From NCBI GenBank assembly GCA_014728125.1, contig WJMD01000052.1, forward strand, positions 1 through 47,728: a DNA stretch of 47,728 nucleotides, written 5' to 3'. Positions within the stretch are counted from its first letter, which is position 1. Each line of letters starts with the position of its first letter. Source of the DNA: Candidatus Effluviviaceae Genus V sp. (GTDB lineage Bacteria > Joyebacterota > Joyebacteria > Joyebacterales > Joyebacteraceae). The notes beneath the pieces were generated by a model. The model saw only the letters and a program-made list of their open reading frames with translations, did no database searches and had not been told where the DNA came from. Position numbers and translations under genes: made by a program. This document shows positions 41,310 through 47,728 of the stretch, in pieces.

Positions 41310-41329
41310 CCGGACAGAGGGAGGACACA

Positions 41330-42628
41330 CTGCTTCGTACATTCGAACAGAGCGGCGGGGTGCTCGAGATCGGCGGGGTGCCGGTCACCGAGATCGCGGC
41401 GGAATACGGGACGCCGCTCTACATCTACGACGCCGGGCTCGTGCGGGACCGCTACATGGCCCTGCGCGAGGCGATGCCGGCCTTCGAGGTCTTCTTCTCG
41501 ATGAAGGCCAACCCCTCCCTCTCGCTCATCGGCTTCCTGCGCACACTCGGGGCGGGCGCGGAGATCGCCTCCGGCGGCGAGCTCTTTCTGGCCGGCGAGG
41601 CGGGGTACGACCCGCTCGACATCGTCTTCGCCGGTCCGGGCAAGACCGACCGCGAGCTGGAGGAGTCGGTGCTCGCAGGCGTCTACGCCATCAACGTCGA
41701 GACGCTGAGGGAGCTCTCGCGGCTCGGCCGCATCGCGAAGCTCCTGAGCCTCCCCGCGCGAGCGGCGCTTCGCGTCAACACGTCGAAGGGCCTCTCCAGG
41801 TCCGGCGACGGCTCGGCGGGGCCGCTCCACGAGCAGATGGCCGGCGGGCCGAGCAAGTTCGGGATCGACGAGGAGAAGCTCGAGGCCCTCGACGACGCCT
41901 GGGACCGTTCAGCCGTCGAGATCGTCGGGGTCCACGTCTACACGGCCAGCCAGATCCTCCACGAGGACGAGATCCTGGCGAACGCGAAGCGGACGCTCGA
42001 GGCGACGGTCCGCGTCGAGGAGGCCGTCGGTGCTCCCGTGACCTCGATCGACTTCGGCGGAGGATTCGGCGTGCCGCACTACGAGGACGAGGAGGAGCTC
42101 GACCTCGAGACGCTCGGTCGCGGCCTGGAGGAGGTCTTCGCCCCGTTCCTTGAAAGGGAGGACGCGCGCCTCATTCTCGAGCTCGGGCGGTACCTCACGT
42201 CGGACGCCGGAGTCTACCTCACGAGGGTCGTCGAGCTGAAGGAGTCCCGAGGCGAGCGGTACGTGATCACCGACGGCGGCATCAACCAGTTCGTACGGCC
42301 GGTACTGATGCGTGTCGACCACGAGGCGGCGGTCGTCAACAAGCTCGACCGCGCACCGTCGCTGACTGCGCACATCACGGGGCCGCTCTGCACCCCGATC
42401 GATGTGACCGCCAGAGAGGTGGACGTGCCGGAGAGCATCGCCATCGACGACCTCGTCGGCATCATGAACGCCGGATCGTACGGCTTCTCGATGAGTCCTC
42501 AGCTCTTCCTGTCACACCCCACCCCGGCGGAGGTGCTCGTACTGGACGGGGAGCTCATCGAGGCGCGTTCGCGCGGCACCTACGAAGACCTGCTCATCAA
42601 GCAGAAGCGATTTCCCGGAACGGTGTAG
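41330..42628 (+). CDS. Type III fold PLP-dependent decarboxylase (BtrK/exosortase-associated type, not canonical LysA)
   Basis: 432 residues if started at a CTG at 41330, which has GGGAGG five bases upstream; the next candidate is a GTG at 41360 without a good ribosome site. Alanine racemase-like barrel plus C-terminal beta domain: F-F-S-M-K-A-N (PLP Lys59), V-H-V-Y-T-A-S-Q (His202), D-F-G-G-G-F-G-V-P-H (241-250), L-E-L-G-R-Y-L (283-289), G-P-L-C-T-P-I-D (Cys354), A-G-S-Y-G-F-S-M-S-P. Diaminopimelate decarboxylase normally has E-P-G-R and C-E-S-G/S-D at the last motifs; E-L-G-R-Y-L and C-T-P-I-D match, from memory, the BtrK/TIGR03099 group acting on carrier-bound or unusual amino acids. The substrate is unknown; LysA remains an alternative. 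Confidence 0.82.
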   Translation: MLRTFEQSGGVLEIGGVPVTEIAAEYGTPLYIYDAGLVRDRYMALREAMPAFEVFFSMKANPSLSLIGFLRTLGAGAEIASGGELFLAGEAGYDPLDIVFAGPGKTDRELEESVLAGVYAINVETLRELSRLGRIAKLLSLPARAALRVNTSKGLSRSGDGSAGPLHEQMAGGPSKFGIDEEKLEALDDAWDRSAVEIVGVHVYTASQILHEDEILANAKRTLEATVRVEEAVGAPVTSIDFGGGFGVPHYEDEEELDLETLGRGLEEVFAPFLEREDARLILELGRYLTSDAGVYLTRVVELKESRGERYVITDGGINQFVRPVLMRVDHEAAVVNKLDRAPSLTAHITGPLCTPIDVTAREVDVPESIAIDDLVGIMNAGSYGFSMSPQLFLSHPTPAEVLVLDGELIEARSRGTYEDLLIKQKRFPGTV

Positions 42629-42648
42629 TTGAGCCGCGGAGGCAACCG

Positions 42649-43401
42649 ATGCTCTATCGCGTCACAGCGATCACCCTGCTGCTCGTCGCGTTCGGGGCGG
42701 GGGGCTGCTCGGACGACATCACATGCCCCGACGCGGACGATGCGGCGGCCCGTCCCTCGATCAGGGCGTTCGTCAGACAGACGACCCTTGGGTCGCCCGC
42801 GACGACTGCGACAATCACGGTCGGAGCCGATCCCGTACCGTCCCTCCTCATTGCATCGGTGAACTACCGCGACTTCGGCGAGCCGGAGCTCATCGACGGC
42901 CCGCTGCTCCGGGCCACGATGGAGGAAGAGCAGGTCGTCTGGCAGCCGGGGACGCCGTGCACGCTCCGGGTCTCGACCGACAGCGGCTTCGCCCGTGCGC
43001 CGGCGGTCGTGCCCGAGGCCGCCTCGGTCTCGGCGCCCGCGACGGTCAGCCTCGGCGACTCGCTCGCACTGCACTGGAGCCTGTCCGCCGACGCCGACTA
43101 CTACGCGGTCAGAGCGGTCGTGCGCTCCGGGCCGGACTCGCTCGTCATCGAGACGACGACGGTCGACACGTCGCTCGTCATCGCCGCTCAGGACCTGTCC
43201 ATGACGGGAGAGCTGGCCGGCGTGGTCTCCGCCGTCTCGGGTCCGCTTCCCGCGCAGGGAAGCTCCGGGAACGTGACCGGTGAGGGGTGGGGGTTCTTCT
43301 CGGTGAGCTACGAGACGGGCGATTCGTCCTTCGAGGTCGAGGTCGTCGGATCCTCCCGCATCGCCTGGTCCTACGGCGCCGGGGCCCTTCCGCTCAGATA
43401 G
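42649..43401 (+). CDS. Putative lipoprotein, unknown function
   Basis: A 250-residue protein. ATG at 42649 with GGAGG six bases upstream, 20 bases after the decarboxylase stop, so probably cotranscribed. The signal peptide ends in the lipobox Ala-Gly-Gly-Cys (about residue 20). The body is strand-rich (T-A-T-I-T-V, L-A-L-H-W-S-L-S, Y-Y-A-V-R-A-V-V), suggesting two Ig/FnIII-like beta-sandwiches, the second with the W-x-x-x-x-D-A-D-Y-Y-A-V pattern of FnIII domains. No family recognised. Its last 31 bases overlap the end of the convergent gene at 43371-44861. Confidence 0.72.
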   Translation: MLYRVTAITLLLVAFGAGGCSDDITCPDADDAAARPSIRAFVRQTTLGSPATTATITVGADPVPSLLIASVNYRDFGEPELIDGPLLRATMEEEQVVWQPGTPCTLRVSTDSGFARAPAVVPEAASVSAPATVSLGDSLALHWSLSADADYYAVRAVVRSGPDSLVIETTTVDTSLVIAAQDLSMTGELAGVVSAVSGPLPAQGSSGNVTGEGWGFFSVSYETGDSSFEVEVVGSSRIAWSYGAGALPLR

Positions 43402-44861
43402 ACGCCGAGGAGCCTGCCGGCCTCCTTGAGGACGAGCACCTCGGCCTCGCGGCGCCCGCGGTCGACCGTCTCCTCCACGAAGATCTCAGACGCACCCAGC
43501 ATCCCGGCCGTGTTCTGGTCGACCGCCTCGGCCTCGAGGAGCACCCTCGCCGTCCAGCCGACTTCCTTCTCGACCGTCGAGAGCGATAGCCGTGCCGTCA
43601 CGAGGATGTCGGTCGCCGGTCCGCACGGGACGAGCTCGTAGCCGTCCGGCGCGAGACGTTGCTCGAGCCCGGACCGGACCTGTGTCGCATCGGCCGGACC
43701 CGTGCCGGATACGTCGAGGCAGACGGAGAGCCCGTGTCCGGGCTCGATGATGTAGACCCGCGCGGTCGTCTCCTGTACCGCGCCCCGCCAGTGAGCCCCG
43801 GCGGCCGCGAGCGCCGCTGTGTCGATGCTCGTCGTCACGGTGTAGCCGCCCGGAGGGCTCCAGACACGACGGATCGTGAGGCCGGCCCGACCGTCCTTGT
43901 CGGTCGCGGCGTCCGCGACGACGATGCCCGTCATGCCGTGCGAGAAGCCGACGGGGACGCCGACGGCCGGGACGGTGCGCCCGTCCAGCTCGAACGACCA
44001 GCGGAACGACACGCGCTCGTCGGCGCGGGAGCCCCGCGGCACGGCCGCCATCGTCTGCTCGGACCGGACTTCAAGCGGCGGCACGACCGTGATCGTCTCG
44101 ACGCGCTCCCCGATCTCCCAGCCCGCGCCGCCTGCGGGGCGCGCTCCTGCGGCGAGCAGTGCGGCCCGAGCCCGACCGGCGTCGAGCGCGGCCTCGGTCC
44201 AGCGCCCCTCATCCAGATAACGGTCGGCCGACGACGACAGGACGCGCGCCTCGCGTGCGAGCCGTCTCCTCTCCCACACGGCGTTCGACACGTCGCCTCT
44301 GAGAAGCGCGATGGGGTACTCGACGAGAGCGGCTGCTCTGTACGTGGATGACTCTGGGTGTGCGTCGCGAAGACAGCGCTCGACGCGGAGGGCCTTGAAG
44401 CTGATCCTGGGGAACTGCGCGGAGCCCGTGGAGGCCAGCTCCTCGGTGGCGCGGTCCGCGGAGGCCCCTTCGGGAGCACGGGGAACACCCCGGGCCGCGA
44501 GCTGCTCGCCGGCGACGGCGACCGCGCGGGCGGCAGCGTCGCGAACGGCAGACTCCTGATCAGGCGCTCCCGACCGGGGGTCGTCGAACGACGACGAGGT
44601 CACGACGGCCGTCAACACACCCCCCGCGGACGACCATCCATTGCCGCGGTCGGGCCACGTTGCGTGCGGCTCGCCCTCGACGATCTCGCAGCGCCAGGCG
44701 GTCTCCGCGGGCACCTCCCGTTCATCCTGTCCGGACGTGTCCGGCTCCCCGGTCGCAGGGGGGCGCGCGCAGCCGCCGAGAATGGAGACCGCGACACACA
44801 CGGGAACTGCAGCCGCGAGGGTCTGCCGAAGTGCTCTGAGGCCGAACGTCGTGCGGTTCAT
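43371..44861 (-). CDS. LPP20-like lipoprotein, unknown function
   Basis: A 496-residue protein from the ATG at 44861 (an ATG three codons earlier is possible). The signal peptide ends in I-L-G-G-C (about residue 33), a good lipobox. Early in the mature part A-V-R-D-A-A-A-R-A-V-A-V-A-G-E-Q-L resembles the LPP20 helix of surface and flagellum-associated lipoproteins, followed by a long helix (W-E-R-R-R-L-A-R-E-A-R-V). The centre has Ig-like strands (V-S-F-R-W-S-F-E-L-D-G, G-Y-T-V-T-T-S-I-D), and the C-terminal part (about 380-496) has D-I-L-V-T-A-R-L-S-L and A-E-V-L-V-L-K-E-A-G-R. Assignment to LPP20 is tentative. It converges with the 42649-43401 gene, overlapping by 31 bases. Confidence 0.7.
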   Translation of the reverse strand: MNRTTFGLRALRQTLAAAVPVCVAVSILGGCARPPATGEPDTSGQDEREVPAETAWRCEIVEGEPHATWPDRGNGWSSAGGVLTAVVTSSSFDDPRSGAPDQESAVRDAAARAVAVAGEQLAARGVPRAPEGASADRATEELASTGSAQFPRISFKALRVERCLRDAHPESSTYRAAALVEYPIALLRGDVSNAVWERRRLAREARVLSSSADRYLDEGRWTEAALDAGRARAALLAAGARPAGGAGWEIGERVETITVVPPLEVRSEQTMAAVPRGSRADERVSFRWSFELDGRTVPAVGVPVGFSHGMTGIVVADAATDKDGRAGLTIRRVWSPPGGYTVTTSIDTAALAAAGAHWRGAVQETTARVYIIEPGHGLSVCLDVSGTGPADATQVRSGLEQRLAPDGYELVPCGPATDILVTARLSLSTVEKEVGWTARVLLEAEAVDQNTAGMLGASEIFVEETVDRGRREAEVLVLKEAGRLLGVYLSGRAPAP

Positions 44862-44868
44862 GCCGTCC

Positions 44869-44874
44869 ATCGTA
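44869..44874 (-). promoter_or_regulatory. Candidate extended -10 for the LPP20-like gene
   Basis: Minus strand TACGAT preceded by TGG. A start seven bases on would put the 5' end at or beside the ATG at 44861 (leaderless or nearly so). The -35 (CTGACG, 19-base spacer) is off-consensus. Confidence 0.25.
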
Positions 44875-44949
44875 CCACATGTCCGCAGGCCGGCGTCAGG
44901 GTCTCCGTCGCTGGACCGTCCTGTCGGTGAGGTCCGGGGGAACGTGAGC

Positions 44950-44975
44950 GAGCCGGCGGGGGCAGTCGCCGGCTC
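44950..44975 (-). terminator. Possible terminator hairpin after the REC-GGDEF-REC gene
   Basis: Stem GAGCCGGCG / CGCCGGCTC (44950-44958 with 44967-44975), about 70 bases past the stop. No U tract follows on the minus strand, so termination is uncertain. Confidence 0.35.
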
Positions 44976-45045
44976 GGGGATTCTCGGTCGTCCCGACGCG
45001 GTCACGGAGCGGGTGCGCGGCGGCACACCCGGTCCCGCGACTGCA

Positions 45046-46344
45046 TCAGGGACCGAGGTAGTTGGAAACGGCGGTGGCCAGATTGTTGGTGTCGATCGGC
45101 TTGGTGATATACCCGCGGCAGCCCGCCGCGACGAGCTGCTCGAGGTCCTCCGGGACATCTCTCGTGGTCAGTGCGACGATCGGGATGTTCTCCATCTCCT
45201 CGAGCTCGACCATCCGGCGGGTGGCCTCGAGTCCCCCCATGCCGTGGAGCTGCACGTCGATGATGACGAGATCCGGACGGGTCGCACGCGCCAGTGCCAC
45301 GGCCGTCACGCCGTCCCCCGCCTCGATGACCTCGTAGCCGCTCGAGCGCAGAACGAGCGAGGCAACGCTCCTGTTGTAGCTGTTGTCCTCCACGAGCAGG
45401 ATGCGCGCCATTGCACCGTGACGGTGCGCGTCCTCGCGGTCCTTCTCTTTGAACGCCACGACGCTCTTGTCCCCGCCGGCCTCCTTCGCCTGACAGAGCG
45501 CCGAGTCGGCCATCCGGACGAGTGTCTCCGCATCCCGCGCGTCGTCCGGATAGCACGCCGCACCGCAGCTCACGGTCGTAATGACGTCCTTTCCGTCAAT
45601 CCGGATGACGCACTCGGAGAAGGCGCCGCGCAGACGGTCCGAGAGGGCGGCCGCGTCACTCGAGCCGGTCTCGGGGAGAATCAGCGCGATCTCGTCGCCG
45701 CCGAAACGGCAGGCTATGTCCGAGAGACGCGTCCCGGAGAGCACGACGTCGGCCACCGCCTTGAGCACGGCATCGCCGCCGCGGTGGCCCGATCGCTTGT
45801 TCGTCTTCTTGAGTCCGTCGACATCGATCATGACGAGGGCCACCGACCTGGAGTACCGTCTGGCGCGCTCTACCTCTTTCTCCAGCCGCTTGTCGAAGTA
45901 ATGCCTGCTGTAGAGGCGCGTCAGATCGTCTCGCTGAGAGCTGTCGCCCTCGCTGGCGATCGAAGCAGAGACACGGAGGAGCGCCCGGACCTTGGTCAGG
46001 AACTCCCGGGGGCGCGTCGGATACGTGAAACACTCGATGGGACACGAGCCGGTGTGCTCCTGCTCGTCGCCGCCGAGCACCAGCACGGGAGGCTTCCATC
46101 GCCGTCCCATGTCGTCGACCCGCTCGAACGAGATGCCGCCCGTCGCGGGCCACGCATCGGCGTCGAGCACCACGAGATCCGCACCCTCCGAGACCGCGCG
46201 GGTGGTCAGGAGCTCGGGCTCATCGCACAGGATCGCGAGGTAGCCCGCATCCATCAGCCACCCGGCGAGCTTCCCCGCTCGCACGGGGTCGGTCGACGCG
46301 ACGAGGGTCGTGCTGCGGGTCTTGTGTGCCTCTCGTGGTGCCAT
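45046..46344 (-). CDS. REC-GGDEF-REC protein (diguanylate cyclase, hybrid)
   Basis: 432 residues. N-terminal receiver-like domain (about 12-125), degenerate: the phospho-Asp position reads L-V-V-L-D-A-D but the acidic pair and the Lys are missing. The GGDEF domain (about 137-300) has D-D-L-T-R-L-Y-S-R-H-Y-F-D, the active loop G-G-D-E-I (215-219; Ile for Phe) and an inhibitory-site motif R-L-S-D (206-209) five residues before it, so cyclic-di-GMP synthesis with product inhibition is plausible. The C-terminal receiver (about 313-432) is intact: V-E-D (318-320), phospho-Asp363 in V-I-I-D-V-Q-L, A-L-T-T, T-K-P (Lys415). ATG at 46344 with GGAGG five bases upstream. No histidine kinase gene is in the window. 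Confidence 0.92.
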   Translation of the reverse strand: MAPREAHKTRSTTLVASTDPVRAGKLAGWLMDAGYLAILCDEPELLTTRAVSEGADLVVLDADAWPATGGISFERVDDMGRRWKPPVLVLGGDEQEHTGSCPIECFTYPTRPREFLTKVRALLRVSASIASEGDSSQRDDLTRLYSRHYFDKRLEKEVERARRYSRSVALVMIDVDGLKKTNKRSGHRGGDAVLKAVADVVLSGTRLSDIACRFGGDEIALILPETGSSDAAALSDRLRGAFSECVIRIDGKDVITTVSCGAACYPDDARDAETLVRMADSALCQAKEAGGDKSVVAFKEKDREDAHRHGAMARILLVEDNSYNRSVASLVLRSSGYEVIEAGDGVTAVALARATRPDLVIIDVQLHGMGGLEATRRMVELEEMENIPIVALTTRDVPEDLEQLVAAGCRGYITKPIDTNNLATAVSNYLGP

Positions 46345-46369
46345 CGGGCCTCCGCGGGTCCGCCTGGAA

Positions 46370-46383
46370 AGACACCGGTGTCT
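46370..46383. promoter_or_regulatory. Perfect 14-base palindrome upstream of the REC-GGDEF-REC gene
   Basis: AGACACCGGTGTCT lies 26 bases upstream of the ATG at 46344, between it and any promoter. It could be an operator for a dimeric regulator or a small leader hairpin. No cognate regulator is evident nearby. Confidence 0.4.
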
Positions 46384-46485
46384 CCGGTGCTCAGAGGAAC
46401 GGAACACCTGCACTTGACAAGGTTTAGCAAAGCGCGTGCCATGTGGGCGTGCGGCTGAGCGGACGCTCAGGAGGCTGTATGGAAC

Positions 46486-46521
46486 GGGGGAGACACGGCC
46501 TGCTCGGCGCGCGTCTCCCCC
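46486..46521 (-). terminator. Terminator-like hairpin after the OmpA gene
   Basis: Stem GGGGGAGAC / GTCTCCCCC (46486-46494 with 46513-46521), 18-base loop, starting 28 bases past the OmpA stop. The downstream bases (GTTCC) are only weakly U-rich. Confidence 0.5.
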
Positions 46522-46548
46522 GCATTGCAGAAGGCATGTCCGCCGGGT

Positions 46549-47728
46549 CTACTCGTCGGTCATGATGATGACGACGCGGCGGTTCATCTCGCGGTTCTCC
46601 TCGCTGGTGTTCGGCAGCGCCGGCTCCGACTCGCCGAGGGCCACGACCGTTTCGATCCGCGACTCCTCGACCCCGTGCTCCATCATGTAGGAGACGACGG
46701 TCTCCGCGCGGCTCTCCGAGAGCTTCGTGTTGTACGCGGCGTCGCCGAGGTCGCAGGCATGACCCTGAACGACCAGCCCGACCTCCTCGTACCCCTCCGT
46801 CTCGGTCAGGAGCTCGACCACGGCGTCCAGCTTCTCCTTCTCCGTCTCCCACAGCTCGGGGCTGTCCAGCGGGAAGTAGATGGTGACGTCCCGGAGCTCG
46901 ATCGCAGGCTTCGGACACCCGTCCTCGTCGACCTCGACGCCGGGCTTCGTGTCGGGGCAGCGGTCTCTGCCGTCCAGCACGCCGTCCATGTCGTTGTCCG
47001 GGTCGGGGCAGCCGTCCTCGTCCTTGTGCCCGTCAATGTCCTCCGGATCGTCGGGGCACTTGTCGACGTCGTCCTCGATGCCGTCGCCGTCCCGGTCGAC
47101 GTCGGGGCAGCCGTCCTCGTCGGCGTCCTCATCGAAATCCTCGGCCTCGTCGGGGCACAGGTCATCGATGTCGAGGATGCCGTCCATATCGTTGTCCGGG
47201 TCGGGACACCCGTCGGTGTCCTCCCAGCCGTCGTGGTCCTCCGGGTCCCGCGGGCAGAGGTCGTCGCGACCGTAGATGCCGTCCTCGTCGCAGTCACCGG
47301 GGCCGAAGTGCACGGCCAGCCCGAGATAGCCCTCGAGCACCGAGGAGTTGGCGTCGACGAACTCCGTCCCGTAGACGGAGCTCCAGCCCACGTTGTCGGT
47401 GTCGTTCTGGAGGAGGTAGCGGTACCGTCCGCCGAGGGTCAGTGAGAGCATGTCGTTGAGCCAGAAGTCCACGCCGGCGCCGACGACCGCCGAGAAGTTG
47501 GTGCCGCGCAGGCGCTGGAGCTTCCCATCGGTGTCGTAGCCGTCGGGCGTCGAGCCTTCGTCCGGCTGCGCCTCGCGCCAGTCCTCGACCTCCCAGAAGG
47601 TGAAGCCGAAGCCGAGGCTCGCGAACGGGTTCACCCGCTCCTCGGGCATGAACGTCATGCCCATCGAGATGTCGACCGTGTTCCACAGCGTCCGGAAATC
47701 GTCGGGTTCGCCCCAGCCGGAGAAACGG
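46549..47728 (-). CDS. OmpA-family protein with thrombospondin type 3 repeats, 5' end outside window
   Basis: 392 residues are visible; the frame is open through the right edge, so the signal peptide and first strands are missing. The first roughly 140 residues are barrel strands (F-A-S-L-G-F-G-F-T-F-W, L-S-L-T-L-G-G-R-Y-R-Y). Next come five or six Asp-rich thrombospondin type 3 repeats (D-x-D-G-I/V-x-D-x-x-D-x-C-P), which bind calcium. The C-terminal OmpA domain has I-Y-F-P-L-D-S-P, V-V-Q-G-H-A-C, L-S-E-S-R-A-E-T-V and N-R-R-V, including the Asp and Arg positions that hold meso-diaminopimelate of peptidoglycan. It links the outer membrane to the cell wall. It is transcribed toward the REC-GGDEF-REC gene and ends before a hairpin. 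Confidence 0.95.
   Translation of the reverse strand, partial: RFSGWGEPDDFRTLWNTVDISMGMTFMPEERVNPFASLGFGFTFWEVEDWREAQPDEGSTPDGYDTDGKLQRLRGTNFSAVVGAGVDFWLNDMLSLTLGGRYRYLLQNDTDNVGWSSVYGTEFVDANSSVLEGYLGLAVHFGPGDCDEDGIYGRDDLCPRDPEDHDGWEDTDGCPDPDNDMDGILDIDDLCPDEAEDFDEDADEDGCPDVDRDGDGIEDDVDKCPDDPEDIDGHKDEDGCPDPDNDMDGVLDGRDRCPDTKPGVEVDEDGCPKPAIELRDVTIYFPLDSPELWETEKEKLDAVVELLTETEGYEEVGLVVQGHACDLGDAAYNTKLSESRAETVVSYMMEHGVEESRIETVVALGESEPALPNTSEENREMNRRVVIIMTDE
46912..47295 (-). repeat. Thrombospondin type 3 calcium-binding repeat region
   Basis: About 128 codons of D-x-D-x-D-G repeats inside the OmpA gene. At DNA level two blocks of about 40 bases (46981-47021 and 47179-47219) are nearly identical and 198 bases apart (66 codons), encoding the same D-G-C-P-D-P-D-N-D-M-D-G string, which suggests a recent internal duplication. 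Confidence 0.85.

Noticed and set aside
41330-42628. Plain diaminopimelate decarboxylase (lysA) call
   Set aside because: The E-P-G-R and C-E motifs of LysA are replaced by E-L-G-R-Y-L and C-T-P-I-D; kept only as an alternative.
46414-46419. Perfect TTGACA on the plus strand as a promoter
   Set aside because: No acceptable -10 at 16-18 bases (TGCCAT only), and the next plus-strand gene does not exist; both neighbours are on the minus strand.
1-47728. tRNA or rRNA genes, CRISPR arrays, insertion sequences, prophage or integration sites
   Set aside because: I found no cloverleaf with CCA-adjacent ends, no spaced repeats, no transposase or integrase motifs and no composition break; all gaps are short and explained by promoters or hairpins.

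Overview
The window is a high-GC stretch of Gram-negative bacterial chromosome, densely packed with 34 protein genes. I see no tRNA, rRNA, CRISPR array, insertion sequence or phage gene. The outer-membrane inventory (OmpA with thrombospondin type 3 repeats, an outer-membrane beta-barrel ending in Phe, SurA-like foldases and many lipobox proteins) shows a diderm. The secreted M28 peptidase ends in the FlgD-type Ig-like domain ('W-D-G-R...ASGVY...') that is abundant in candidate phyla of the Fibrobacterota-Chlorobi-Bacteroidota (FCB) group. A relative of Eisenbacteria, Krumholzibacteria or Latescibacteria is my best guess, by inference only.

Layout. Positions 1-8400 (minus strand): a lipoprotein cut by the window edge, then an operon of DUF4159, DUF4175-like membrane coiled-coil, TPR and 'AsnB-like' periplasmic genes. 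8413-11071: secD-secF, closed by a clear intrinsic terminator. 11389-12054 (plus): a lone methyltransferase. 12109-14020: a divergent polysaccharide deacetylase followed by pdxJ. 14267-14962: a lipoprotein with its own promoter, paralogous to the next gene. 15169-23943: a housekeeping operon holB-ricT-metG-tatD/radical SAM fusion-rsmA-outer-membrane barrel-lipoprotein. 24050-37026: a second long operon moxR-DUF58-batA-mfd-three parvulin foldases-rqcP-pdxA. 37330-40359 (plus): the M28 peptidase. 40402-43401 (plus): a short operon with a strong promoter and folded leader encoding a DUF364-like Rossmann protein, a type III PLP decarboxylase of the BtrK/exosortase-associated kind and a lipoprotein. 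43371-47728 (minus): an LPP20-like lipoprotein, a REC-GGDEF-REC protein and an OmpA cut by the right edge.

The genes cluster around envelope biogenesis: export (SecDF), periplasmic folding (three parvulin proteins), surface proteins (barrel, OmpA, lipoproteins) and a MoxR/VWA complex split between two loci. These are interwoven with information processing (HolB, Mfd, MetG, RsmA, RqcP, RicT) and vitamin B6 synthesis (PdxA, PdxJ). Gene order in the long operons combines what is known from Bacillus (holB-ricT...metS-tatD...rsmA; mfd...rqcP) and from enterobacteria (lptD-surA-pdxA-rsmA).

The best candidates for undescribed biology are the DUF364/PLP-decarboxylase operon, the TatD-radical SAM fusion coupled to rsmA, the two-locus MoxR/DUF58/BatA plus DUF4159/DUF4175/TPR system, and the barrel with its two NTF2-sized lipoproteins. 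Several promoters share a readable sigma70-type consensus, often with an extended -10 (TGG before TATAGT), so operon boundaries can be proposed with fair confidence. All family assignments are from reading motifs by eye; no search was run.
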